A stretch of DNA of 64,000 bases from the NCBI GenBank assembly GCA_964566425.1, contig CAZMIL010000002.1, positions 9,799-73,798 of the forward strand, written 5' to 3'. This document shows positions 24,433-33,589 of the stretch, piece by piece (within the stretch, counting starts at the first letter, position 1; each line of letters begins with the position of its first letter). The DNA comes from CAZMIL01 sp964566425 (GTDB lineage Bacteria > Patescibacteriota > Microgenomatia > UBA1406 > GWC2-37-13). The translations under genes and the position numbers were made by a program. Below the pieces are notes generated by a model. The model saw nothing but the letters and a program-made list of their open reading frames with translations, was not told where the DNA came from and did not search any database.

Positions 24433-25527
24433 TCAAATCGGCTTGCTTTTACTTGAAATATTGAGCAAGATTCCCATTAAAGAAAAGGAGACAAATAGAT
24501 TAGAACCCCCGTAAGAAATGAAGGGCAGAGGTACACCCGTAAGAGGTAATAGGTTTACCATTCCTGCTAAATTTATAAGTAGTTGGAGGCCGAAATAGGC
24601 AAAAATACCACCGGCTAACAGTTTTCCGAACTTGTCTGGAGCGTTGGTCGCGACTTCATAAATTTTATAAATAAAAACAAAAAAAGCAAAGATGAGCAAA
24701 AACGATCCAATAAAGCCGAACTCCTCAGCAATAATAGCAAAGATAGAATCCGTATGGGCTTCTGGAAGGAAAAGATATTTCTGTCGTGAGGCGCCGAATC
24801 CTTGGCCTAACAAACCACCGTTGCTTAAAGAAATAAGGATTTGGTTGATATGATAGCCTATGCCTAAAGGATCAGTAGCAGGGTTTAGGAACGCAGTTAT
24901 GCGCTTAAAACGGTAAGGGGAGATTTTAATTAAAAAAATAAAAGCCAGAAGGGCTATGGGAACAAAGATGATGAGATAAGCAAGTTGGATTCCGGCAAGA
25001 AAATAGAGAATAATACCTATAGAAAAGACGATAATTGCTGTTCCCATGTCCGGTTGAAGCAAAATTAGTAGAACCATCAAACTGAGAAGAGCTATAAAAG
25101 AAAAAAAACGCTTATGCTCCTTGGTAATAAACCATGAAGAGAGGTAGACAATAATACTAAACTTGGCAACTTCAGTTGGCTGGAAGTTGATGATACCTAG
25201 ATCAATCCATCTCCTGGCTCCGCCAGAGGTAGTTCCTACTCCGGGGATTAAGACTAAGACAAGTAAAATAATTGTGGTCAAAAGAAGCGGAAAAGACAGA
25301 TAATATAGCCTTCGATAATCAAAGTAAGCAAAAAAAATCATCGCAGCGACACTGATTCCCATCCACAGCGCTTGTAGTTTAAAAAAATGGAAACTGTCGC
25401 CAAAATTACTGAAACCATTGACAGAAGATGCCTCGAAAACAAATAATAAACCAAACAGAGTAAGGACAATTGGAAAAAGAAAGAGGGAAAACTTACTACT
25501 CTTCATTTTTTCTTTGCTTTTTCTCAT
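24433..25527 (-). CDS. ftsW: SEDS-family peptidoglycan glycosyltransferase FtsW
   Basis: Septal glycan polymerase partner of FtsI. 364 aa with about ten membrane helices; landmarks GGARRWIDLGIINFQPTEVAKF, LLQPDMGTAIIV, FLPEAHTDSIFAIIAEEFGF and LPLTGVPLPFISYGGSNL. The ATG overlaps the murD stop by four nt (ATGA), showing tight coupling; Met at 25506 is an alternative start. Location between murD and murG is the classical ftsW place. Confidence 0.93.
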   Translation of the reverse strand: MRKSKEKMKSSKFSLFLFPIVLTLFGLLFVFEASSVNGFSNFGDSFHFFKLQALWMGISVAAMIFFAYFDYRRLYYLSFPLLLTTIILLVLVLIPGVGTTSGGARRWIDLGIINFQPTEVAKFSIIVYLSSWFITKEHKRFFSFIALLSLMVLLILLQPDMGTAIIVFSIGIILYFLAGIQLAYLIIFVPIALLAFIFLIKISPYRFKRITAFLNPATDPLGIGYHINQILISLSNGGLLGQGFGASRQKYLFLPEAHTDSIFAIIAEEFGFIGSFLLIFAFFVFIYKIYEVATNAPDKFGKLLAGGIFAYFGLQLLINLAGMVNLLPLTGVPLPFISYGGSNLFVSFSLMGILLNISSKSKPI

Positions 25528-26858
25528 AATCTACTAATGATTTGATTAAATGCTTGTGCGCGCTCAAATTCATTGGCAAACATAGCAAAGGAAGTTGCAC
25601 CGGGAGAAAATAAGATATAGGTTTTTTTTGTAGATGTTTTTGTTTGCTCATATGCGTCTTTGATAGCGGTCTCAAGGTCTTCATAAGTGCTTGAAAGTTT
25701 GTTTTTGTATTTTTGATGTAGAGATGACAATATTTCATCTGTAAAAGATCCTTTAAGTAAGACAATATAATCGACGAGATCGAGTTTATCGAGCAACTTT
25801 GAAAAAGGGAGGCGTTTTGAATTGCCGCCTAAGATCAAGATGATTCTTCCATCGTTGAAAGTATCCAGAGCTTTAACTACGGCTGTAGGCGTTGTCGAGG
25901 TGGAATCGTTAATGAAATAAATGTTATTTTTCTGCTTAACAAGCTCTTCCCGGAATGCTACTCCTTTAAAATTAGCGATTATTTCAGCTGCTTTTGTCAT
26001 ATTCCTACCTAAAATCTGATTAACCATTAAAGCAGCAGCGGCGTTTTCGTAGTTATGTTCTCCTCTTAAATAAGTTAATTTTGTGGGAAAATTTTTAGTT
26101 GAGAAATATTTAATAGTGGACTTGACTTCCTCCTTGTCTAATTTGGTCTGGAGAAAAGAGTTGACGATGAGATAATCGTCATTTTTTTGATAATTGAAAA
26201 TTGCACTTTTATCATAAAAATATGCTTGTTCATCTTTATAATAATTGAGATGGTCAGGATAGAAATTGGTAAAGACAGCAATCTGCGGGCTGATTCTTTT
26301 GCGATGAAAACCTGAAAGCTGCCAGGAGGAGAGTTCGAGAATAACAATATCATCTTTATTAATTGTTTTGAGTAAGTCTATAGTTGAAGTGTCAGTTATA
26401 TTTCCGGCAAGAAAAACTTTTTTCTCTCCTGTTTTTAGTGAACTATAAAGCATCTGTGAAGTTGTGGTCTTGCCCCGCGTGCCGGTTACACCGATTAATC
26501 TTGCCGGCACTAAACTAGCAAAGAAAGAAGCTTCCATCTCGATAGGAACGTTATGCTTACTTGCCTCAATTAGCTCTGGTAAGTCCCATGGCACAGAGGG
26601 TCCCTTAAAAACAAAATCCGTTTCAAGAAAATCGTTCAATTTATGCTCTCCAAGAGTATATTTAATAGAGTATCCTTGTAGTTGAGAAAGAGAAGCTGAG
26701 AGCTGTTGCTGATCTTTAAGATCTGTGACTGTAACCTTTGAACTCAGCTCACTAAAAAATTTGGCCAGACCAACTCCACCGCCTTGCAAACCTAAACCAA
26801 CAATGAGAACCTTTTTATTACTAAACTTCTTTTGCAGACGTTGGATTAAAGCTCTCAT
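25524..26858 (-). CDS. murD: UDP-N-acetylmuramoyl-L-alanine--D-glutamate ligase MurD
   Basis: Adds D-glutamate to UDP-MurNAc-L-Ala. Rossmann N-domain (VLIVGLGLQGGGVGLAKFF), P-loop GVTGTRGKTTTSQML, central ELSSWQLSGF and NFYPDHLNYY with the metal-binding His, and C-domain NDSTSTTPTAV followed by ILILGGNSK are all typical of MurD. 444 aa. First gene of the minus-strand dcw half; a TAGAAT box ends 6 nt before the ATG, predicting a leaderless start. Confidence 0.95.
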   Translation of the reverse strand: MRALIQRLQKKFSNKKVLIVGLGLQGGGVGLAKFFSELSSKVTVTDLKDQQQLSASLSQLQGYSIKYTLGEHKLNDFLETDFVFKGPSVPWDLPELIEASKHNVPIEMEASFFASLVPARLIGVTGTRGKTTTSQMLYSSLKTGEKKVFLAGNITDTSTIDLLKTINKDDIVILELSSWQLSGFHRKRISPQIAVFTNFYPDHLNYYKDEQAYFYDKSAIFNYQKNDDYLIVNSFLQTKLDKEEVKSTIKYFSTKNFPTKLTYLRGEHNYENAAAALMVNQILGRNMTKAAEIIANFKGVAFREELVKQKNNIYFINDSTSTTPTAVVKALDTFNDGRIILILGGNSKRLPFSKLLDKLDLVDYIVLLKGSFTDEILSSLHQKYKNKLSSTYEDLETAIKDAYEQTKTSTKKTYILFSPGATSFAMFANEFERAQAFNQIISRL

Positions 26859-26864
26859 ACAATC

Positions 26865-26917
26865 ATTCTAACATTATCTGGTGATCGATTGAACTCATTT
26901 CAGCTCTAGTTTATAAT
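26865..26917. promoter_or_regulatory. Divergent promoters of murD and the polysaccharide cluster
   Basis: Plus strand: TTGAAC (26889-26894), 17 bp, TATAAT (26912-26917), ending 10 nt before the GT2 ATG. Minus strand: TAGAAT (26870-26865), ending 6 nt before the murD ATG, with only a weak -35 that would overlap the plus-strand -35. Both mRNAs should have no or nearly no 5' leader. The overlap of the two -35 regions could link or oppose the two units. Confidence 0.6.
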
Positions 26918-26927
26918 CTACAAACCG

Positions 26928-27692
26928 ATGAGAAGACTACCGATTTCGTTAGTGATGATTACCAAAAATGCTGAAGATACGCTAGCTTTGAGCCTCAAAT
27001 CGGTTCATAATTTGGTTAGTGAAATTGTTGTTATCGATGCCTATTCAAAGGATAAAACAGTAGAAATTGCTAGGCGATTTAACTCTCGCCTTTTTAAGCA
27101 TCCATATGAAAGTGAAGCCCAACAAAGGAGATTCGCTATCTCAAAAGCTCGTCAGGACTGGATATTAGTCCTCGATAGTGACGAAGTTGTTAGTGATTCA
27201 TTAAACAAGGAAATCAGACAGATGTTATTTTCACTTCCTAAGGCAAGTGCTTATAGAATTCCCTTTCAAAATTATTATTTGGGTAAAAAACTGCATTATG
27301 GGGGTGAGAATTATAAAAAATTGAGATTGTTTAGAAGAGGAACAAGCGCAGTACAGATTAGGAATATTTCTGTGCATGCTGATTTGAAAGGTAAAAAAAA
27401 CAGAGTAGCGAACCTGAAAAATAAAATAAATCATTACTCATATCGCTCTATCTGGCAAATGTATAGTAAATTTAACGATTATGCTATTAGACTGGCTAGA
27501 GAAAATAGACAGCGTGGTGAAAAAACTTCCTTGAAAAAAATAGTATTATATCCTATACATATGTTCTGGGCGCGCTTTATTAAAGATAAAGGCTACAAAG
27601 ACGGAGCTTGGCGCGTTCCTCTCGATCTAGGCTTTGCCTATATGGAGTTTATGATGTATTTTTCAATGTTATTTTTGAAGAGGAAAAAATGA
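26928..27692 (+). CDS. Glycosyltransferase family 2 (LgtF/WaaE-like)
   Basis: Probable first sugar-adding enzyme of a surface polysaccharide pathway. The GT-A fold is clear: SLVMITKNAEDTLALSLKSV, VVIDAYSKDKTVEIA, QDWILVLDSDEVVSD with the DSDE metal-binding motif. The C-terminal part (NHYSYRSIWQMYSKFNDYA, DGAWRVPLDLGFAYMEFMMYF) is typical of the WaaE/KdtX subfamily and may lie on the membrane. 254 aa. Its stop overlaps the next start (ATGA). Confidence 0.85.
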   Translation: MRRLPISLVMITKNAEDTLALSLKSVHNLVSEIVVIDAYSKDKTVEIARRFNSRLFKHPYESEAQQRRFAISKARQDWILVLDSDEVVSDSLNKEIRQMLFSLPKASAYRIPFQNYYLGKKLHYGGENYKKLRLFRRGTSAVQIRNISVHADLKGKKNRVANLKNKINHYSYRSIWQMYSKFNDYAIRLARENRQRGEKTSLKKIVLYPIHMFWARFIKDKGYKDGAWRVPLDLGFAYMEFMMYFSMLFLKRKK

Positions 27693-29611
27693 AAATTGCC
27701 TTTATTGTCATTACAGCTGGCGAGTCACAAAAAACAGTCAAAAAACTAATTGCACAAATAAAAGGTTTAAGGACCCCCAAATCTCGTATTTATCATATTA
27801 AAAATAGACGCGGCGAGGAAGGATACGCAAGAGGGGTAAATAAAGGAGTGAGTTTAGCGCTTAAACAAAAACCAGATATTTTTATCATTTTGAATCCAGA
27901 CCTTTCTTTAATGCAATTGGATGCAAAAAAGCTTCTTGAACCAGCGGGACATTTTGACATCTGGGGATTTGCTATGAAACAAAGAGACAAACGTTATTAT
28001 GGTGGAAAAATTGATAAATGGAGAATGAGTGGGGGATTGATTGATAAAAAGCCTCATTTAAGGTTTGTTAATCGGGACTTTGTTTCAGGTTCTTTAATCT
28101 GTTTCAAAAGCAAAGTAATGGAGAAAATAGGTCTTTGGGATGAAAAATACTTCCTTTATTATGAAGAAGTTGACTATTGTTTTAGAGCTCGTCGAGCCGG
28201 CTTCAAAGTGGGCATAGACAGCAGAAATATTTATGAACATTTTGAAGTTTCAGACTCTACTAATGCGCTAAAGGACTATTATTTGAGGAAAAATAGACTG
28301 CGTTTTTTGCTTAAATACGGTTCTCCCCGCCAAAAATTTTATGAGTTGATCAGAGTTCCAAAAAGTATTCTCGAAAACAGACAAGGTTTTCTCTTTAATT
28401 TTTTGAGTTTAAACACATCTTCAATTCTCAATAAAGTTTTTACCTTCATTCTTTTTCTTTTTTTGATTAGGTTATTGAGTCCTTCTGACTATGGTCTATA
28501 TACACTAATTTGGGTACAGCTTGGTCTTTTAGCGCCTCTGGCCGATTTTGGGACGACAAGTTACGGAATCTTACAACAAAAATTTAAAAGGCCTTCACAA
28601 TTTAATAATCTTTTCTCGATGCGGGCCGCATTTTCGGCCTTAGCATTTATTTTGACCTTTGCCTTAGCTTTTTTACTCAGATTTAGTTCTCAAGCAATCT
28701 TTTTTCTGCTTTTGGCTTCCCCTGTTTTTCTCGCTAATGCTTTTTCCGGTTCACTACTCATCTTAACTTCTCTTAAAAAAAAGGCATATTTGACTTCAAT
28801 TCTTTCTATTATTTTCAACTTTTTTTTATCGGGTATTTTAATCCTTCTTCTCTATTTATCACGAAATTTAGGTGTAGTTTTTCAAGGAATCTTTATTTTT
28901 TATTTAATTTATACTTTTATTAATTTATTTGTAATTAATAGGGAGAGTGATGGCCTATCTCTGAATACGAATTTTTTTTCTTGGCTTAAGATCCTTAAAC
29001 ATTCTTCGATCTTTGTCTTAATTAGTTTTTTTGCAGGTTTATATTTTAGGCTTGATGTTTTTCTCCTAAATTATTTTAAAGGTCAACAGGCAATTGGAAT
29101 TTATTCTGCCGGATATAAATTTTTTGATGCTTTAACATTCATTCCAGCTAGTTACAATATTGTTTCCATCCCTATTTTGAGTACACTTTTAAGCAATAGT
29201 CGACGACTTTACCTTGAGCGTGTCAAACGTGACTTCCTTTTTCTTGGGTTATTTGGTGTGATTTTTGCTTTAATTTTAGCTTATCTTGCGCCTTTTTTTT
29301 TAAAGTTTATTTTAAAAGGAGACTTCACAAGCTCAATAGCCGTTTTTCAAATTGTAATTTTTGCTTTACCTTTACTCCTTGTAACCTCAGTCATGCTAAA
29401 CGGACTTTATATTTTAAAAAAGGCCTCTGCTGTCGTTTATTTATTCCTGTTGCAAGTTATAATTAATGCAGGATTGAATTGGATTTTTATCCCAAAATAT
29501 TCCTATATTGCCAGCTCGTATATTACTGTAGTTAGTGAAATGATTAACTTGTTTATCGTCGTAATCTTATTCAAATATTTCTTTAAAAATTATCGCGCTC
29601 GTAGAGCATGA
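27689..29611 (+). CDS. Fusion of GT2 glycosyltransferase with Wzx-type polysaccharide flippase
   Basis: 640 aa in one uninterrupted frame. Residues about 1-215 are a GT2 domain (FIILNPDLSL as the metal-binding region, then FVSGSLICFKSKVMEKIGLWDEKYFLYYEEVDYCFRA); its usual DNxSxD element is not seen. From about residue 235 a MOP-superfamily flippase follows (LNKVFTFILFLFLIRLLSPSDYGLY, then about a dozen hydrophobic helices). Wzx proteins move lipid-linked glycan units across the membrane; fusion suggests sugar addition and export by one chain. Start ATG 27689 overlaps the previous stop; a TTG 27 codons earlier is unlikely. Confidence 0.82.
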   Translation: MKIAFIVITAGESQKTVKKLIAQIKGLRTPKSRIYHIKNRRGEEGYARGVNKGVSLALKQKPDIFIILNPDLSLMQLDAKKLLEPAGHFDIWGFAMKQRDKRYYGGKIDKWRMSGGLIDKKPHLRFVNRDFVSGSLICFKSKVMEKIGLWDEKYFLYYEEVDYCFRARRAGFKVGIDSRNIYEHFEVSDSTNALKDYYLRKNRLRFLLKYGSPRQKFYELIRVPKSILENRQGFLFNFLSLNTSSILNKVFTFILFLFLIRLLSPSDYGLYTLIWVQLGLLAPLADFGTTSYGILQQKFKRPSQFNNLFSMRAAFSALAFILTFALAFLLRFSSQAIFFLLLASPVFLANAFSGSLLILTSLKKKAYLTSILSIIFNFFLSGILILLLYLSRNLGVVFQGIFIFYLIYTFINLFVINRESDGLSLNTNFFSWLKILKHSSIFVLISFFAGLYFRLDVFLLNYFKGQQAIGIYSAGYKFFDALTFIPASYNIVSIPILSTLLSNSRRLYLERVKRDFLFLGLFGVIFALILAYLAPFFLKFILKGDFTSSIAVFQIVIFALPLLLVTSVMLNGLYILKKASAVVYLFLLQVIINAGLNWIFIPKYSYIASSYITVVSEMINLFIVVILFKYFFKNYRARRA

Positions 29612-30573
29612 AGATATCAATCGATGGCGGTGCTCTTTGCACCGATCCTGACAAGCGCTTTGGCAACTATATCTTTAGTCTCAACTTGTTACAAGCTCTT
29701 AGTCTTTATGACAAAGGTAATAATTACTTGACCTATTCGTTTTGCCCGCAGCCTCAAAATTTAAAGCTCAACTCTAATTTTAAATTTAAGAGCATTTTCC
29801 CTCGACAGTTATGGATGTCGTTATCTGTAAGCTTACAGGAGCGAATGAATAAACGAGATATTTTTTTAGCCTTGAATCAAGCTATACCTAGAACAAACTC
29901 GAAGATTATTGGCTTTTCACATGGCCTTTCATTTTATTTTTATAGACAGCTCTATCCAGATTCATCTTCTTCGTTGTTAAGGCAAGTAAAAACAATGATT
30001 GACAGATCAGACGTCATTGTGGTTTCTTCGTCGAAAGTAAAGAAAGAAATAGTTGATTTTGCATCAAGAGAAGTAAAAATAATCGTTCTACCCTTTGGAG
30101 TTCCTTTTGATTTTCTAAGTTATCGATATAGTCAGAGAAAGAAATACTGGTTGTATGTAGGGATGGATCATCAAATCAAAAATCTTAGCTGGCTACGACA
30201 AGCTTTTAATGAGTTCAAACGTGATATTAAGTTTAGGAATTTTGAATTGCTTCTAGTCAATAAATCATTAATTGGCAGACAGGAGCTTAAACAGCTTTAT
30301 CAGGAAGCAAGCGGTTATTTGACTACATCCCTGTACGAGAGTTTTAATTTGCCTATTCTAGAAGCCTTGTCGCAGAATTGTCCTGTTATCGGTTTGAAAT
30401 CGGCAATTATTCCCGAGTTTGTTAACTATGTTAATATTGCCACCGATAAAGTGGATTTTGTAAGATTGATGAAGGAGATCTCTAGTGGCGACTATCAGCC
30501 TGTCAAACGGAAGCAATTACTACGTGAATTTTCTTGGAAAAATTATGTTAAACACTTGATTGATTTTTACTGA
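29608..30573 (+). CDS. Glycosyltransferase family 4
   Basis: GT-B type transferase. The 321 aa sequence starts MKISIDGGALCTDPDKRFGNYIF, has an acceptor-side half (IGFSHGLSFYFYRQLYP, DVIVVSSSKVKKEI) and the nucleotide-sugar half with LYVGMDHQIKNLSWL and the EX7E-type motif YESFNLPILEALSQNCPVIG. Slightly short for GT4. Overlaps the fusion gene by four nt and leads into a second GT4, so it belongs to the same polysaccharide operon. Donor and acceptor cannot be told. Confidence 0.83.
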   Translation: MKISIDGGALCTDPDKRFGNYIFSLNLLQALSLYDKGNNYLTYSFCPQPQNLKLNSNFKFKSIFPRQLWMSLSVSLQERMNKRDIFLALNQAIPRTNSKIIGFSHGLSFYFYRQLYPDSSSSLLRQVKTMIDRSDVIVVSSSKVKKEIVDFASREVKIIVLPFGVPFDFLSYRYSQRKKYWLYVGMDHQIKNLSWLRQAFNEFKRDIKFRNFELLLVNKSLIGRQELKQLYQEASGYLTTSLYESFNLPILEALSQNCPVIGLKSAIIPEFVNYVNIATDKVDFVRLMKEISSGDYQPVKRKQLLREFSWKNYVKHLIDFY

Positions 30574-30575
30574 TC

Positions 30576-31676
30576 ATGCTAAAAGTGGCTTTAATTAGGG
30601 GGAAATACTTAAATAATTTTGAAGGACAAAACTATCGTTTTAACAAGCGCAAAATTCAGCTTACTGCTTTTGCAAGCAAATATCCTTTGGATGCAAAAGT
30701 AGATTTTTCAGTAATCAGATTATCTAGTCTTTCGGATTTTGAGGGAAGAATAACAAAAATTTTGACAAATCGTCTACTTGGTGATAGTCAAATTCTTTTC
30801 GGCTTGGAAAAATATGCGAGAAATTTTGATCTTTTTCATTCTGCCGATCCACATTATTATTATAGTTATCAATTAGCAAAACTGCGACAAAAAAAAATAA
30901 TCAGCAGATTAATTCTAACTTGTTGGGAGACACTGCCCTTTAACAATGAAACTGTGCGAAGAAAAAAAATCATTAAGAATTTCACTATGTCTACTGCTGA
31001 CTTCTACTTAACATATAGTAATTTGGCAAAGAGATGTTTGGTAAAGGAAGGAGTCCCGCTAAATAAGATAAAGACAATTAAACTAGGAGTTGACCTTACT
31101 CGCTTTAAGCCAGTAAAACATGCAAGCAAAGTTTTGACAATTCTATTTGTTGGCAGGTTAATTAACGAAAAGGGGATTCTTGACTTATATTCTGTGTTTA
31201 AAAGACTGCGGAATTGTAAATTAAAAATTGTCGGAGCGGGACCTCTAGAATCAGTCCTAAATAAGTTAATTGAGCAAGATTCGTTACAACATTTAATCTC
31301 TATAGATAAAATTTCCTATCGAGAAATGCCTCAGGTATTTCAGCAAAGCGATATTTTTGTCATGCCTTCTAAAACTACCAAAACTTGGGAGGAACAATAC
31401 GGCATGGCTTTGATCGAAGCTATGACTTCCGGGTTACCGATTATTGCTTATGCAAGTGGAGCAATTCCCGAAAATCTCGGGAACGCAGGCATCTTGATTA
31501 AAGAAAGTGACAAAAATTCCCTGCTTAAACAACTGAATTTGTTACAGACAGACACTAATTTGCGGGCAAAACTTGGTAAAATGGGGAGAGATAGAGCTGA
31601 AAAGTTCTTTGACAGCAGACAGACAGCTCTTAAGATTCAAGCCCTTTATGAAGCTATCAACCGTCATTCTGGCTAA
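30576..31676 (+). CDS. Glycosyltransferase family 4
   Basis: GT-B transferase of 366 aa. The C-terminal half has the GT4 hallmarks LTILFVGRLINEKGILDLYSV, LKIVGAGPLE, QQSDIFVMPSKTTKTWEEQYGMALIEAM and GLPIIAYASGAIPE. The N-terminal half is less conserved (HSADPHYYYSYQLAKL). Two nt after the previous GT4; its last 29 nt overlap the next GT2 gene. Confidence 0.86.
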   Translation: MLKVALIRGKYLNNFEGQNYRFNKRKIQLTAFASKYPLDAKVDFSVIRLSSLSDFEGRITKILTNRLLGDSQILFGLEKYARNFDLFHSADPHYYYSYQLAKLRQKKIISRLILTCWETLPFNNETVRRKKIIKNFTMSTADFYLTYSNLAKRCLVKEGVPLNKIKTIKLGVDLTRFKPVKHASKVLTILFVGRLINEKGILDLYSVFKRLRNCKLKIVGAGPLESVLNKLIEQDSLQHLISIDKISYREMPQVFQQSDIFVMPSKTTKTWEEQYGMALIEAMTSGLPIIAYASGAIPENLGNAGILIKESDKNSLLKQLNLLQTDTNLRAKLGKMGRDRAEKFFDSRQTALKIQALYEAINRHSG

Positions 31677-32409
31677 AAACGAGGAGAAAAATATAGTCAG
31701 AGCTATAGAATCTGTAGAATTCTCCGATGAAATACTAGTGATCGATGATTTTTCTACTGATCGAACTACTGAGCGGGCTCGAGAAATGGGAGCTTTTATA
31801 ATCCACAGAAAATTAAATAAAAATTTTGCCATGCAAAGAAATTTTGGTTTGAAGAAGAGTAGAGGAGAATGGGTTCTTTTTCTTGACGCAGATGAATTTT
31901 TATGTAAAGAATTACAAGAGGAAATTAAAAAATTGCTCAACGAAAAGCCAGATTATTCTGCCTATTACATTAAACGACGTGATTTCATGTGGGGAAGAGA
32001 GCTTTTTTTTGGTGAAACAAAAAATGTGAGAGAAAAAGGTCTTTTAAGATTAATCAAGAAAGGCAGCGGCCAATGGAAGTCTTCTGTTCACGAGACTTTT
32101 GTCACCGGCAAATTGACAGGGAAATTAAAAAATTTTATTGATCACTATCCTCACCAAACACTTGGGGCATTCCTAAGCGATATAAATTTTTACAGCGAGC
32201 TTCGCGCAAGAGAATTGTTGCGATTTAAAGTCAATCCTTCCTTGTGGATGATAGTCGCCTATCCTGTTGGCAAATTTCTGAATAATTATTTTTTAAAGTG
32301 GGGTTTTTTAGATGGAGCAGTTGGTTTTCTCTATGCTTTTATGATGAGTTTTCATTCTTTTTTAGTTCGAGCAAAACTCTACCAATACACAAAACTAAAT
32401 AGTCCTTAA
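31648..32409 (+). CDS. Glycosyltransferase family 2 (LgtF/WaaE-like)
   Basis: GT-A transferase. ATG 31648 gives MKLSTVILAKNEEKNIVRAIESV, the expected first strand; an earlier in-frame start would lie deep in the preceding gene. SDEILVIDDFSTDRTTE and GEWVLFLDADEFLCKEL carry the DAD metal-binding motif, and the C-terminus (FLDGAVGFLYAFMMSFHSFLVRAKLY) matches the WaaE-type membrane-proximal tail. 253 aa; same type as the first gene of this cluster, possibly an old duplicate. Confidence 0.87.
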   Translation: MKLSTVILAKNEEKNIVRAIESVEFSDEILVIDDFSTDRTTERAREMGAFIIHRKLNKNFAMQRNFGLKKSRGEWVLFLDADEFLCKELQEEIKKLLNEKPDYSAYYIKRRDFMWGRELFFGETKNVREKGLLRLIKKGSGQWKSSVHETFVTGKLTGKLKNFIDHYPHQTLGAFLSDINFYSELRARELLRFKVNPSLWMIVAYPVGKFLNNYFLKWGFLDGAVGFLYAFMMSFHSFLVRAKLYQYTKLNSP

Positions 32410-32413
32410 GATC

Positions 32414-33589
32414 ATGCAAATCTGGTTTTATTTGATTTTATTTCTTTTTTCTTTAGGTCAGATTGGTAGAATTTCGTTTGCTGGTCAAGAAGCCAATGTC
32501 TATCTCTATGAGATCTTTTACGGATTGATTATTGGTTTTTTAGTCTGGAAATATAAGCTCAATCCCCTTAAGAGATTATTCGCAAAGTATAGAATTGTCT
32601 GGCTATTTGTCGGTTGGTTACTAATTACGTATATTTTAGCGTTTGGAGCTTACACTACTAAACAAAACTTCATTGCTTTTCTCTATCTTTTTAGATTAAG
32701 TTTTTATATCTTAAGTTTTTTCTATTTGGTTTGGCTAATTAGTAAAAATCCTCAGTTTAAACAGAAAATAACTTTTGGTTTAGTTATTCTTAGTTCTCTG
32801 ATTGTAGCTGTTGGTTTTAGTCAATACTTTTTATATCCTGATTTACGCAATCTTTTTTATCTAGGTTGGGATCCGCACCTTTATCGTACTTTTGGTCTAT
32901 TTTTTGATACCTCAACGGCGGCGGCTGTTTATGGGATTTTTTTGCTGTTTTGGTTAATCAAATCTTCGGAAATTAACTTATCCAAATACGTAAAACTATT
33001 TTTAATTCTTGCCTTCATTCTTCTAGGTCTGTTGACCTATTCGCGAGGCTTCTATCTGGCAATCTTACTAACATTAACTGTTTACTTATTTTTCAGACGG
33101 CAATATATCTATATTTTTCTAGTCGCAGTGATTTTTATTACTAGCTTATCTGTTCTCCCAAAACGGTTTGGCGAAGGTGTTAATCTGTTGAGAACCTTCT
33201 CAATCACTTCTAGACAGCGGGAAGATAAAATTGCAATAGCAATCTGGCAAAAAAAGCCTCTCTTTGGCATTGGTTATAATCATATTCGTTACGAAAAAGA
33301 AAAATTAGGCTACTTAAATGACCAGAATATAGAGATTACACATTCAGGTGCCTCCTTTCCCTCTAGTTTTTTAATCATTTTGGTGACAAGCGGGGTCATT
33401 GGTTTAACCTTGTTTGTTTTTTGGTTATGGCGATTGGCTGAGATCAGTCAATTCTCATTGCTCTTGATTATTTTTATATCTTTGTTTTCTCTAACAGATA
33501 ATATCCTTCTCCATCCCTTTGTTCTGTTTCTACTTATAGTTCTGTTGAGTTTAGAAAAAAGAGTACTCAATTATCGGAGGAGTAATTAA
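32414..33589 (+). CDS. O-antigen ligase/polymerase-like membrane protein (Wzy/WaaL type)
   Basis: 391 aa with about eleven hydrophobic helices. A large loop near FGIGYNHIRYEKEKLGYLND..THSGASFPSSF contains the His-rich pattern found in O-antigen ligase (PF04932) proteins, preceded by LLTYSRGFYLAI with the conserved SRG. It would polymerise or transfer lipid-linked glycan on the outer face. Sixth and last gene of the plus-strand cluster; its 3' end overlaps the convergent Ig-like gene by 23 nt. Confidence 0.8.
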   Translation: MQIWFYLILFLFSLGQIGRISFAGQEANVYLYEIFYGLIIGFLVWKYKLNPLKRLFAKYRIVWLFVGWLLITYILAFGAYTTKQNFIAFLYLFRLSFYILSFFYLVWLISKNPQFKQKITFGLVILSSLIVAVGFSQYFLYPDLRNLFYLGWDPHLYRTFGLFFDTSTAAAVYGIFLLFWLIKSSEINLSKYVKLFLILAFILLGLLTYSRGFYLAILLTLTVYLFFRRQYIYIFLVAVIFITSLSVLPKRFGEGVNLLRTFSITSRQREDKIAIAIWQKKPLFGIGYNHIRYEKEKLGYLNDQNIEITHSGASFPSSFLIILVTSGVIGLTLFVFWLWRLAEISQFSLLLIIFISLFSLTDNILLHPFVLFLLIVLLSLEKRVLNYRRSN

